64,000 bases of DNA, taken from contig NZ_CP109090.1 of assembly GCF_035917575.1 (NCBI RefSeq), positions 1 through 64,000 on the forward strand. Reading direction: 5' to 3'. Position 1 is the stretch's first letter, and every line of letters begins with the position of its first letter. Source of the DNA: Streptomyces sp. NBC_01788. Its GTDB lineage: Bacteria > Actinomycetota > Actinomycetes > Streptomycetales > Streptomycetaceae. The notes beneath the pieces were generated by a model. That model did not search any database. It worked only from the letters and a program-made list of their open reading frames with translations, and was not told the DNA's origin. Both the position numbers and the translations under genes were made by a program. This document shows, one piece after another, positions 1 through 8,794 of the stretch.

Positions 1-165
1 TGCGCTCCCGCTCCGCGTGAGCGCCTGTCAGGTCACTGCGTGACCTGACGTCAACTCGCATGCTGCGCATGCGAGTTAGTCTCGCGCCGCTGCGCGCCAC
101 GAGCCACGGCCGCAATGCGGCCGGCCCCCACCTGAGCCCGGAACGGGGCCTCCGCTGCGCTCCAG
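1..165. repeat. Telomere-like palindrome array at a linear replicon end
   Basis: Successive foldback palindromes fill this stretch. They are GCGCTC/GAGCGC (2-24, inner CGC/GCG pairing); a perfect 10-bp stem 27-36/40-49 with loop TGC; a perfect 11-bp stem 53-63/67-77 with loop TGC; an imperfect stem 81-90/94-103 with loop TGC; GGCCGC/GCGGCC at 108-122; and GGGGC/GCCCC closing around another TGC loop near 145-169. Consecutive palindromes with three-base TGC or GCA loops are the known architecture of Streptomyces telomeres, where the 3' overhang folds and terminal protein primes patching. The sequence is not the archetypal CCCGCGGAGCGGG type, and the outermost bases may be missing. The nearby terminal helicase and tap-tpg operon support the reading. 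Confidence 0.8.
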
Positions 166-598
166 CCCCAACCCTCCCCGCCTACTGGGGAACCGGCCAG
201 GAAAGCAGCAGCAGGAGGGGTGACGGGAAGTCAGAGGGGCTTGGAAGCGCTGGACTGGGAGTGGACTTGAGACCACGATCACGTGACCTCCCGTCAGGCT
301 GCTTTCCGGCTCCGACTGGGCCAGACTATCGTAATCGTGCCACGTTCGAGGGATTTTCTCTCTTGTTGCTGCTTCATTTTGAAGCACGAGATAGACTCTG
401 GACTCAGAGCGCACCACCCTTGGAACGCTCGGAGGCTTATCGAGATCCGCTTAGGACCCTTGCGTGTGCTTCGGTGAGGCAGAGTAGCCAACCACCCGAG
501 CCACTCCCACCGTAGCCCTTCTGGCGCCTCTACGTGCAGGTTTCCCGTTTCCCATCGCTCGAACCGACAGGGCATCACCCAGGAGAAAGCAGACAGGA
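166..598. other. Subtelomeric intergenic region, no gene seen
   Basis: About 430 bases between the palindrome array and the first gene. No reading frame here shows a recognisable protein. An AGGAGA ribosome-binding-like stretch occurs about 15 bases before the helicase ATG. The promoter of the helicase presumably lies here, but no clear -10/-35 pair stands out. Confidence 0.5.
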
Positions 599-3109
599 AT
601 GTCGACCACGAACCGCGCGGATCAGCGTGAGGCCGCCCAGCGAGAAGCCATTGACGCGGTACTGCGCGCCCTTGAACTCCCTGCAAGATCGCTGGTGCCA
701 GAGCGGGGTCTGCGGACACAGGTGATCATGGCGACCGGGTCCGGGAAGACACGGGTGGCGGTCCGGAGCGCGGAAGAGCTCCACGCGGGCCGGGTGCTGG
801 TCCTCGTGCCCTCGCTGGATCTGCTCGCCCAGACCGAGGCCGCATGGCGCGAGGGCGGCCGCAGGGGCCCGATGATCGGTGTCTCCTCCTTGCGGGGTGA
901 GGAGGTGTCCTTTCCCAACACCACGGACGTGGACGAGCTGGTGGAGTGGACGAGGGGCCTGGAGAAGGTCACCGTGTACGCCACCTACGCCAGCCTGGGT
1001 CTGGGCACGCTGGAGCGGGCGCATGCCGCCGGCCTTTCGGCGTGGGACCTGATCGTGGTCGATGAGGCGCACAGGACTTCGGGCCGGATCGGCAAGCCGT
1101 GGGCGGTCGTTCACGACAACCTGCGGATCCCGTCGCTGCGGCGGCTGTACATGACGGCCACGCCCCGGCTGTGGCAGCTGGACGAGGACCAGGAGCAGGG
1201 CGGTGCCCCGGGTGAGCTGGTGGCGAGCATGGAGGACGACCAGGACGGGCCGTTCGGCAGCCGGTGTTTCACGCTGACGCTGTCGGAGGCGATCGACCGG
1301 GGGATCTGTGCGCCGTACCAGGTGGTGTGTGTGGACATCACCGATACGCAGTTTCAGGCCGTGCTGCTGCTGGGTGCCGAGGGCCGGTCGGACGAGATGC
1401 GCGGCGCCCGGCTCGCCGCGCTCCAGACGGCCCTGGTGAAGGCGTCAGCCGAGGAGGCCTTCAAGCGCACGCTCGTGTTCCATCACGTCGTCAAGGAGGC
1501 CGAGGCGTTCTCGGCCGGGGTCCCGGATGTCGCCGCGCAGCTGCACGCCGCCGATCCGGAGCTGTACCCGGCGACGGTGTGGGCGGACTGGCTGTGCGGG
1601 GATCACAAGGCGCTGCACCGCCGGCGTGTGCTCGGGGAGTTCTCCTCCCTGATCGCCACGGACGGCACGGTGGTGGAGAAGGCGTTCCTCAGCTCGGTGA
1701 AGGTGTTGGGCGAGGGCGTCGATACCCGCAACTGCGACTCCGTGTACTTCGCCGACGTGCGCGGCTCGATGCCGGACCTGGTCCAGGCCGTGGGCCGTGC
1801 GCTGCGGATGCAGCCCGGCGAGGGCAAGATGGCATCCCTCGTGGTGCCGGTGCTGCTGGCGCCCGGGGAGACGGCGGACAACATGCTCACCAGCCGGGCG
1901 TTCGGCGGGCTGGCGAAGCTGCTGGAGGCGCTCAGGGCGCACGACACTCGCATCGTCGAACAGCTGGCCCAACCGCAGGCCCCGAGCCGCTACAAGCCGG
2001 TCCAGAAGGACGCCCAGGGCAAGGAGAAGAGCGGCAGGGACGGGGGGCCGTCCGCGTCGGCGAAGGCGTTGCTGAAGTTCTCCACGCCGCGTGACCCGGC
2101 GCAGCTGGCCGCGTTCATCAACCTGCGGGTCCTCAACCCCGAGCACGAGCACTGGCGGCGCGGCGTCGAGGCCGCCGTGCTGTACACGCGCGAGTTCGGC
2201 GACCTGAAGGTGCCGTTCACGTACCGGGTGCCGAAGGGACCGGAGGCGGTGGAGGCGGGGTGGCCGGCCGCGCTGGGCAACTTCCCGCTGGGGCAGTGGA
2301 TCGCAGATGCCCGTCGCTTCTACGCCCGAGGGGACATGGACGAGGACCGCGTCCAGCAGCTGGAGAAGCTGGGCATGGTGTGGTCGCACTTCGACGTCGC
2401 ATGGGAGGAGGGCCTGGCCGCTGCCCGCGGCTGGGCTGCCGAGAACGGGCACCTCCTGGCTCCGCTGGACGCCACCTACCAGGGCGCGAAGGTGGGCATC
2501 TGGCTCAAGAACGCCCGGGCCGCCGCCCGTAAGGCAGCCGAGATCGAGCAGCGGCATGCCGAGGGCCTGCCGGTGGGATCGGTGGCCGGTGCGCTGTCGG
2601 AGGACCGGCGCGAGCAGCTGGAGGAGATCGACGCCTCGTGGTGCCCCACCTGGCCGGTGGAGTGGCAGCGGGCGTTCCACCTCACCCGGCTGCACCTGGA
2701 CGAGGGCGAGGCACTGCCGACCGAGCCGGGTGACGTCCTGCGCCAGGGCGAGGACCTCGGGCGGTGGGTGCGTGCCCAGCGGCTGGGCTGGGACAAGCTC
2801 ACCGGAGTGCAGCAGTGGATGCTGGAGCAGGTCCTCGGGATCGAGCCCGCCACCGAGGACGAGAAGCCCCAGCCGCGCCGTACGCAGGCCGACAAGTGGG
2901 CCGCCAACCTGGCCGCCGCGAAGCAGTTCTACGAGCGTGAGGGCCATCTGATCGTCCCCCGCAGCCACGTGGAGACCGTGCTCTCGGACGAGGGATGGGA
3001 ACTGCAGTTCCGTCTGGGGGCATGGGTCAGCAACCAGCGCTCGCGTGCGGCGACGTTGTCGGAGGACCGGCGCGAGCAGCTGTCCGCGATCGGGATGCGG
3101 TGGTCCTGA
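599..3109 (+). CDS. Terminal superfamily II helicase with helicase-associated repeats
   Basis: 836 residues. The N-terminal half is a DEAD/DEAH superfamily II motor: Walker A ATGSGKT at about residues 45-51, DEAH near 155, the MTATP motif III near 185, and a motif VI-like VGRALRM near 395-405. The C-terminal 320 residues contain three or four helicase-associated repeats (about 515-600, 600-680, 690-745, 755-836), each with the W..G...A..F....GHL.VP and LG.W....R pattern. Helicases of this make-up are typically the outermost genes of Streptomyces linear chromosomes and plasmids, comparable to the ttrA-type terminal helicase genes. It points away from the telomere. The role in end maintenance or conjugal transfer is inferred from position, not shown by sequence. 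Confidence 0.85.
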   Translation: MSTTNRADQREAAQREAIDAVLRALELPARSLVPERGLRTQVIMATGSGKTRVAVRSAEELHAGRVLVLVPSLDLLAQTEAAWREGGRRGPMIGVSSLRGEEVSFPNTTDVDELVEWTRGLEKVTVYATYASLGLGTLERAHAAGLSAWDLIVVDEAHRTSGRIGKPWAVVHDNLRIPSLRRLYMTATPRLWQLDEDQEQGGAPGELVASMEDDQDGPFGSRCFTLTLSEAIDRGICAPYQVVCVDITDTQFQAVLLLGAEGRSDEMRGARLAALQTALVKASAEEAFKRTLVFHHVVKEAEAFSAGVPDVAAQLHAADPELYPATVWADWLCGDHKALHRRRVLGEFSSLIATDGTVVEKAFLSSVKVLGEGVDTRNCDSVYFADVRGSMPDLVQAVGRALRMQPGEGKMASLVVPVLLAPGETADNMLTSRAFGGLAKLLEALRAHDTRIVEQLAQPQAPSRYKPVQKDAQGKEKSGRDGGPSASAKALLKFSTPRDPAQLAAFINLRVLNPEHEHWRRGVEAAVLYTREFGDLKVPFTYRVPKGPEAVEAGWPAALGNFPLGQWIADARRFYARGDMDEDRVQQLEKLGMVWSHFDVAWEEGLAAARGWAAENGHLLAPLDATYQGAKVGIWLKNARAAARKAAEIEQRHAEGLPVGSVAGALSEDRREQLEEIDASWCPTWPVEWQRAFHLTRLHLDEGEALPTEPGDVLRQGEDLGRWVRAQRLGWDKLTGVQQWMLEQVLGIEPATEDEKPQPRRTQADKWAANLAAAKQFYEREGHLIVPRSHVETVLSDEGWELQFRLGAWVSNQRSRAATLSEDRREQLSAIGMRWS

Positions 3110-3111
3110 CG

Positions 3112-3207
3112 ATGAGCGGGAACGCCTCGGTCATCACGGCGGCCGCCGTGGCTCTGGTGGTGGGCTACCTGGTGGGCCGGGTACGGCCGTGGCAGCGACT
3201 GGGCTGA
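3112..3207 (+). CDS. Small single-pass membrane peptide (31 aa)
   Basis: ATG lies 2 bases after the helicase stop codon, suggesting translational coupling. The product is a short polar start, one hydrophobic helix (residues about 8-22, AAAVALVVGYLVG) and a basic tail RVRPWQRLG. I do not recognise a family. It could be a tail-anchored or holin-like peptide co-expressed with the helicase, or a chance reading frame. The hydrophobic-then-basic pattern and the tight spacing are the only support. Confidence 0.45.
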   Translation: MSGNASVITAAAVALVVGYLVGRVRPWQRLG

Positions 3208-3579
3208 GGACCAGGTGCGGTTCACCGGAGCGTGGGGGCGCGGCGGCCGGATCCGCCAGGCCGCCGTCGTCCTGGTTCGCTGTGTGAGGGGCGAGTCCAG
3301 AGGCGTGGGCTGCGCGCACCGTCTATCGGAATACCCGGAAGAGCTCACCAGAAAGGGCCGATGTTCACCCGAACGAGGGACCTACGGAGGCGTGATCCCT
3401 GAATTCTGTCCGGAATGAAGGATGTTGTTCTGATTTGCCCTTATAGACGGGTCGGATAGACGCCCTGAAAGACCGTAGAATCCACCACGGGCGTTTCTCG
3501 AAGTGTCCACCTGCCGCACCCCTCCGGGTCAATTGACCGGAGGAGAGCCCTCCGGCGCACCGGAAGCAGGAGAAACACC
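3208..3579. other. Intergenic region, no protein gene seen
   Basis: About 370 bases between the helicase unit and a short peptide gene. A dyad CCGGAGGAGAGCCCTCCGG at about 3537-3555 lies just upstream of the peptide's ribosome-binding site and could be an operator or leader hairpin. Nothing else is recognised. Confidence 0.4.
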
Positions 3580-3669
3580 ATGGGGGACGACGATGAACCG
3601 AACTGGGACTTCTGGACCTTCGTGGTCACGCTGGTTGAGTGGCTGCTCGACGTGATCACGAAGCGATAG
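3580..3669 (+). CDS. Tiny hydrophobic peptide gene (29 aa) with its own terminator
   Basis: ATG is preceded by AGCAGGAGAA at ribosome-binding distance. The product starts with acidic residues (GDDDEPNWD) and continues as an amphipathic or hydrophobic helix rich in W, F, V and L (FWTFVVTLVEWLLDVITKR). A strong hairpin terminator follows within 30 bases, so this looks like a stand-alone short transcription unit. The family is unknown. Small peptides of this shape include membrane-active toxins and signalling peptides, but nothing here decides the function. Confidence 0.5.
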   Translation: MGDDDEPNWDFWTFVVTLVEWLLDVITKR

Positions 3670-3696
3670 GCCCAGCCCGGCCATCACCTACAGGAG

Positions 3697-3729
3697 CCGC
3701 CTCCCAGCCAGGGGGCGGTTCTTGTTTTA
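3697..3729 (+). terminator. Rho-independent terminator after the 29-aa peptide
   Basis: CCGCCTCC (3697-3704) pairs with GGGGGCGG (3711-3718) around the loop CAGCCA, with one G-T pair, followed by the T-rich run TTCTTGTTTT. Confidence 0.75.
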
Positions 3730-4124
3730 TCTACCCGCCGAACCCCACCCTAACGAATCCATAGATGCGTCCGGCGTGCGGGCACCATCGTACCCGACAA
3801 ACTTGCCGACCAGAAAGCTCTTCGGTTCCCGGCGCGTGATTTCATTTCTGAGCACCCAAATCGCTCCTGGAGGCTTTCAGAGGCTTTCACGGGCGTCCAG
3901 CGCTCGAAAGTTCCTGAATTTGAAATGCCCGCATGCCCACTTTGCCGCATTTCATGGTGATTCTCGAAGCGCTGTGCGGCCCTGGGCCTTGGGGAACACG
4001 CCACCTCAGGGCCCGTTTTGCAGCCCCAGAGGAAGGACTGACGCAAGTACAGGCGTAAGTACGCTCGAGCACCGCTACCTGTGGCCAGCAGGCGACCGGT
4101 GTCCACCGGGGGCAGGCTGATGGG
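3730..4124. other. Intergenic region, no gene seen
   Basis: About 395 bases of lower GC than the flanks, between the terminator and the ligase pseudogene. No reading frame gives a recognisable protein and no clear RNA gene or repeat was found. Confidence 0.4.
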
Positions 4125-5084
4125 GTGGAGTGGCCGGTGGACGTCGCCCTCGCGCAGCCCGTGACGCAGCTGCCGACGGGCCCGTCGTGGGCCTACAAGA
4201 TCAAGGTCGACGGCCACCGGACCGTGCTGTGGCGGACCGAGGACGGCGTCCGGCTGCAGTCGCGGGCCAGCCGCGACGTCATCGTGCTATGGACGGACCT
4301 GGCCGTGGCCGCGATGCGCCTGCCGCCGGGCGTGATCCTGGACGAGCTGATGGTGTGGGAGCGGGATCGGCTGGCATTCGAGCGGCTGCAGCAGCGACCT
4401 CCCCGGCGCGGGGCAGCTGCCGCTCAGGCGGCACGGGAGTGGCCGGCGCACTTCGTGGCCTTCGACCTGGTCCACCGAGGTGACGACCTGACCGGCTGGC
4501 CGTACGCGCGGCGCCGTGCGGCGTTGGAGGCGTTGTTCGCGGAGCGCGGCTGTCGGCGCCGTTCACGCTGTGCCCGTCGACGACCGACCCGGCCCTGGCT
4601 CGGGAGTGGCTGGATTGGACGGCGGCCGCGGTGGAGGGGCTGTGCTTCAAGCGGCTGGGGGAGTCCTATCGCGGGTGCGTGCGGTCGTGGCGGAAGTACA
4701 AGGTGCGGGTCACCACGAAGGCCGTTATCGGCGCGGTCACCGGGTCGCTTGCCGCGCCCTGCACGCTGCTGCTGGGACGCTACGACCCGGCGGGTCGCCT
4801 GCAGTACGTCGGCCCGCCGCACCACTCTGTCCCGGGCCGCCGGCCGCGCTGTGGCCGACCATCTGGCCTCGCCGCACGGCGCGCACCCGTGGACGGGCTG
4901 GACGTTCTCAGCAGGGTGGGGAACGCAGCACACCCTCTATGCCGTCCTGGTGCAGCCGGATGTCGTGACGGAAGTCGGCGTCGACGTCGCCCGCGACAGT
5001 GCCCGCCGGTGGCGGCACCCGGCCGGCCCTCACCGCATCCGCGCGGACGTCGACGTGGCGCAGGTACCGCTGTTCGACGAGTGA
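4125..5084 (+). pseudogene. ATP-dependent DNA ligase, frameshifted pseudogene (copy 1)
   Basis: Starting at GTG 4125, the frame reads a nucleotidyltransferase domain of an ATP-dependent DNA ligase with motif I KVDGHR (active-site lysine) and the sequence RTEDGVRLQSR. Homology leaves this frame near 4555 and continues one frame over (EGLCFKR, SWRKYKVRVTT, LLLGRYDPAGRLQYVG). It then returns to the first frame near 4815 for the OB-fold C-terminus (WTGWTFSAGWGT, EVGVDVARD) up to the stop at 5084. The two shifts compensate each other, and a single base lost and later gained would explain them. Motif III is also degraded: LDELMVWE stands where LDGE is expected. Either it is dead or the sequence carries errors. 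A second, differently broken ligase lies at 12943/18202. Confidence 0.8.
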
Positions 5085-5145
5085 GCCACGCTGACCGCCC
5101 CTACGCCGCAATCGACGCGACACGATCAGGTTGCAGACCAGGCGT

Positions 5146-7098
5146 TCAGTCAGCCTCTTCCTCAATCCAGTCGGCAGGTACGAGTGCTTGATCGGTGTCG
5201 TAGCGCCATCGCTGGGTTACGTATGGGCTGAAGTCCGGGTGGTCCAGGTCGGCGTGTTCCATGACGATGACCTGGAACTGGCCTTCCAGCAGGCGCAGCG
5301 TCTGATGGATTGTCTGGAAGATCTTCAGCAGCTTGTGGCGGTCGTTGGCTCCCAGAATGGCTTCGCCTGTGTGGTCGGGCGGGAAGAAGACCTGCGACGG
5401 TTGGTCGAGCACCAGGACACGAGGCACGGGTGCGCGGTGCTCAGTGAACCACTCGTGAAGGCTGAGCATGGCTGCTACGTGGTAGCCGAGGTGGTTCTCT
5501 CCGCTGCCCATCTCGGGTAGGGGCAACGGGCCATCGGCCTTGTCGGCGATGACGGTGAGGCGGTTGACGTCGAGCCGGATGGGGTTCTCCGAATGCTCGA
5601 GGCTGAGCCCTGCGGCCTTACTGGTGATCTTCTGGCTGATCAGTGAGAGGTAGCTGGCGAGGCGCTCGCCTTGTGTGTCGTCGCTGAGCAGTTCTTCCAG
5701 GTCGGCGATCTGCTGACGGAGTTCTTCTCGCCGGTCTTCCACTTGAGGGGTTACTGCGCGGCGAGCGGCGGTGTCCAGGTAGAGACTGATGCGTCCCTGG
5801 ACCATGGCGGCGCGGCGAGCGTCGTCGGGTTCCTGTTGTAGGGCCCGCATCCCCGCGGTGACTTCGTTGATCTCTTCTTGATTCCGGGCGAGTGCAGAGC
5901 GCAGTTCCTGCAGGCGCTCTTCCTCCTGGCTGATCAGGCGTTGAATCGCTGGGGTGTCGCTACCGATTACCTGGAGATCGCCGTCCAGATGTGCGAGGTC
6001 GCGGGTGAGGGCGGTGACCGTGTCGTTGGCGGAGGGAAGGCTGCTATCACACACGGGGCAGTGCGAGGCGTTGGAGGTCTCGGGGTCTCGGCGGAGCAGG
6101 CCGAGGGAGACCAAACGGGCACGCTGCTCGGTGGCTTGGGTGGTGAAGTCCGTGTTCTCGGCAAGTGCTCGCTTGAGATCGGCGATCTTTACACGGGTCT
6201 GTCCGTGGAGGCCGCGTAGCTCGTTGCGTCGCGTGGTGAGTGCGCTGAGGGGATCCTCGTCGCTGTCCTGCTCAGGCGGGGGGCCGGTGTGGTTCATGGC
6301 CTGGCGTAGAAGGCTCAGCACTTCGTCGGCTGATGGCTCTGGATTGGTCAGGGGTGCTACCAGGTGCGCTTCGACGGCCTCAATGAGCAGGGCGCGGGCC
6401 TGGCCGGCGGCGGGGTCGAGGTTCCGTGAGGGGGCGAGCGCGGTTTCGAGGTCAGCGAGGTCGCGGCGCAGGAGGCGAAGCCGGTTGCGACGCAGTGCCT
6501 GCTCTGGGTCTACGGCGCCCAGGAAGTACGGGATGACACCGCGGATGGTGTTGGGTCGCCACTCCTCGCCTTGGGAGTGGAAGAGCAGGTCTGGGTTAGC
6601 GACCTCGTTCTGCGCTTGGAGGCAGAAGAACAGGGCGTGGCGGATGGACGGGGCGATGGTCTGGGCTCGGCCAACGGCTGGTACGCGGACTGTGCGGTCG
6701 ATGCCGCAGAAGTCGCTGAGCATGTCCTTTGCCGCGTCCAGCGGGGTGGCGAACTTGAGCTCTTGCAGCGGTGGAGGCGGGGTGCCGGGGGCTTGCGAGA
6801 GGATGCACAGGACGGTGCTGACGGCGGCTTTGCCTTCGGGTGCGCGGCGGGCGACGAAGAGTTGCTGGCCGGGCTTGACCAAAGTGAGGGCGTAGACGCT
6901 GACGTAGTCGCGGACCTTGCCAGCCTTGACAGGGTAGCCGTTGCTGGCGAGGCAGTAATCGATGATGGTCAGCAGTGCGCTTTTGCCGCGTCGGGAGTCG
7001 CCGGTGACGATGTTGAGGGTGCCGGGATCAAAGGGCACGGTGCGCATCTGGCCGGGCTTCTTGCCGTAGATGGTGACCGCCTGGATCTGAAAGGTCAC
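5146..7098 (-). CDS. ABC three-component system SMC-like ATPase (DUF3732 type)
   Basis: 650 residues from a GTG start that overlaps the upstream stop as GTGA. N-terminal Walker A GDSRRGKS (33-40) is followed by IIDYCL, the DUF3732 signature. A long central coiled-coil region has a Rad50-like CPVC zinc-hook motif at 347-350. The C-terminal lobe carries a signature-like GSGENHLGYH and a Walker B/D-loop LVLDQPSQVFFP near 562-573. Together these describe a split ABC ATPase folded through a hook. DUF3732 ATPases are the sensor or motor of ABC-3C conflict systems. It is the last gene of a three-gene operon with a middle component and a nuclease-like effector. The function is assigned by family and context and has not been proved for this cluster. 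Confidence 0.85.
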   Translation of the reverse strand: MTFQIQAVTIYGKKPGQMRTVPFDPGTLNIVTGDSRRGKSALLTIIDYCLASNGYPVKAGKVRDYVSVYALTLVKPGQQLFVARRAPEGKAAVSTVLCILSQAPGTPPPPLQELKFATPLDAAKDMLSDFCGIDRTVRVPAVGRAQTIAPSIRHALFFCLQAQNEVANPDLLFHSQGEEWRPNTIRGVIPYFLGAVDPEQALRRNRLRLLRRDLADLETALAPSRNLDPAAGQARALLIEAVEAHLVAPLTNPEPSADEVLSLLRQAMNHTGPPPEQDSDEDPLSALTTRRNELRGLHGQTRVKIADLKRALAENTDFTTQATEQRARLVSLGLLRRDPETSNASHCPVCDSSLPSANDTVTALTRDLAHLDGDLQVIGSDTPAIQRLISQEEERLQELRSALARNQEEINEVTAGMRALQQEPDDARRAAMVQGRISLYLDTAARRAVTPQVEDRREELRQQIADLEELLSDDTQGERLASYLSLISQKITSKAAGLSLEHSENPIRLDVNRLTVIADKADGPLPLPEMGSGENHLGYHVAAMLSLHEWFTEHRAPVPRVLVLDQPSQVFFPPDHTGEAILGANDRHKLLKIFQTIHQTLRLLEGQFQVIVMEHADLDHPDFSPYVTQRWRYDTDQALVPADWIEEEAD

Positions 7099-7580
7099 GG
7101 CTTGACTCCAAGGAGGGTCAGGACGGTACTGAAGCTTCCGGTGCTGGGCAGCCAGCGCCCGAGCTGGACGGCAGCCTTCTGGATGGCGACGCTCTGTTCC
7201 GTGTCGCCCTTGATCGTTTTGGTGAGTGCGCGGGGAACGAGAGTCAGTCCCTCGCTGTCCCAGTGCAGGATGTGACTCTGCAACGCGAACAGCAGGCCGG
7301 GGCGCACGACCGCAGCCAACGAGGCCGCGTGGCGTGTCATGGCGACTCGCACGGCGTCGTTCTCGTCCAGCCACCCCATCAGACCGGTTCCCGTGGTGGC
7401 CGGCAGGACCGCCCGGATGGATGGTTGCAGGGCCATAACGGCAGCTGTCACGGCCACCTGCAACGGGCACGGAGCCGCGTACTCCTTGTCATAGCCCTGG
7501 ACTGCCCGGGTACACAGCACCGCTGTGAACGCCGGGTTGTACAGGGCCCGCTCCTCGCGGCTCAGTTCGACTGCCGCCAT
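7095..7580 (-). CDS. ABC three-component system middle component
   Basis: 161 residues, mainly helical, with the opening YNPAFTAVLCTRAV typical of ABC-3C middle-component proteins (DUF6521-like). Its ATG overlaps the stop of the upstream effector gene as TGATG, and its own stop overlaps the ATPase start as GTGA, so the three products are translationally coupled. No catalytic motif is visible. In the family this protein is thought to bridge the ATPase and the effector. Confidence 0.75.
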   Translation of the reverse strand: MAAVELSREERALYNPAFTAVLCTRAVQGYDKEYAAPCPLQVAVTAAVMALQPSIRAVLPATTGTGLMGWLDENDAVRVAMTRHAASLAAVVRPGLLFALQSHILHWDSEGLTLVPRALTKTIKGDTEQSVAIQKAAVQLGRWLPSTGSFSTVLTLLGVKP

Positions 7581-8794
7581 CAGCGTGCTCCGGTCGGCTC
7601 AAGGAGGGCCATCAGCCGGGCGGTGAAGTCCGGATGCCAGCCGACCCGTAGTTCGTCGGCGAGCATGTGGTATGAGCCCTTGGGGATGAACACTTCTTCG
7701 AGGCCGGTGCGGATCTGGGCGCGGGCCTCCCGGTCAACCCAGCGATAGATCAGTTTGGCCTCCCGCTTCATCTCCTCCTCGGTTGCGTCGTCTCCGAGGT
7801 CCTCCCGCATGTCCGCGAAGCGCGCCTGCCACTCCTCAACCAGCCTGCGCTCGTATCTGCCGAGCTCTCCTACGCGGAGCAGCTTCTCCTCCGACCAGCG
7901 CGATCGTTGGTTGAATGCCCGCACGTAGTCCCGCACGGCGAGACGGATGCGTTCGGATCCGACGCCAATCAGGTCAAGTTGGCGGACGAACATCTTGTCG
8001 GCGGACTCGGCAGGCTCAGGGTTCAGGTCGGCGATATCGGGGTCGATAGGCAGATTGTTGGGACCGAACTGGTGGCGTAGATCGCTGAAGATCTGGTCGA
8101 ACTCCTCGCCGGTGATGGGCGCGCCGCCAGGTGTGCGCATCTGCTCGATCACCCGGTCGTAGAACCATCCCTCGAGGCGGGTGAGGAAGGACTTAGCGAG
8201 GTCGTGCCCCACCACGAGGGCCGCATGGCCGAGCATCGTCTCGCGGACCTCGTCGATCCGCGGAGCGTCACCGATGACGTCGATCCGGGCAAGCAGGGCG
8301 CTGTGTCCTACAGCCCCATCGGCTTCCAGCCCGTCGAAAGCCGCAAATGCCTTCTGCAGCTTGTCGCTCGAGGATGCTTCACGGGCCGCCCGCAGCAAGG
8401 TGAGGGCCTTGCCTTCGTCACGATGTCCGCTGGCTTTGGGCTGCAGGTGATAGCCGGCACTGTCTGGCGGGAGCTCGGCCGTCGTCATCAGGAAGAGGTT
8501 CGTTTCGGCGAGGTCGATCCGCCCGGCCGTAGCTGCCTCGCACCAGATCCGAAGCGTCTTCCACAGATCGGGGGCCGAGTCAGTCAGCCGCGTGCCGTCT
8601 GCTCGTTGCTTGAGCTGAAGTAGCTCTCTCACCGACCCGGCATGCTTCTCGATGTCGTCGGCGGCCTCAACAGCAACACTCCACTCCAGTCCGCCCACCC
8701 ACTGCTCGATGCAGAACTGCAGCGCCTTGGCGAACTGGTAGAGGTAGCCGAGCGCTGAAGCAGATGCTTCGAACTGATCGTCCTTGGCCGCCAT
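7580..8794 (-). CDS. ABC three-component system effector with nuclease-like N-terminus
   Basis: 404 residues from ATG 8794, chosen because GGAGGGG sits just upstream and homology starts there; the frame is open further upstream. The N-terminus ASALGYLYQFAKAL, followed by EAADDIE and LLQLKQR, matches the Cap4/DUF4297-like double-stranded DNA nuclease domain (E..DD, then QxK, of the PD-(D/E)XK fold). The C-terminal two thirds look like the conserved ABC-3C C-terminal region. As first gene of the operon it probably supplies the toxic activity, released or activated by the ATPase. The nuclease assignment rests on motif pattern only. Confidence 0.75.
   Translation of the reverse strand: MAAKDDQFEASASALGYLYQFAKALQFCIEQWVGGLEWSVAVEAADDIEKHAGSVRELLQLKQRADGTRLTDSAPDLWKTLRIWCEAATAGRIDLAETNLFLMTTAELPPDSAGYHLQPKASGHRDEGKALTLLRAAREASSSDKLQKAFAAFDGLEADGAVGHSALLARIDVIGDAPRIDEVRETMLGHAALVVGHDLAKSFLTRLEGWFYDRVIEQMRTPGGAPITGEEFDQIFSDLRHQFGPNNLPIDPDIADLNPEPAESADKMFVRQLDLIGVGSERIRLAVRDYVRAFNQRSRWSEEKLLRVGELGRYERRLVEEWQARFADMREDLGDDATEEEMKREAKLIYRWVDREARAQIRTGLEEVFIPKGSYHMLADELRVGWHPDFTARLMALLEPTGAR

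Noticed and set aside
1445..2968. Long minus-strand reading frame (507 codons) inside the terminal helicase
   Set aside because: A GC-rich antisense shadow of a well-supported helicase; low-complexity and no recognisable motifs.
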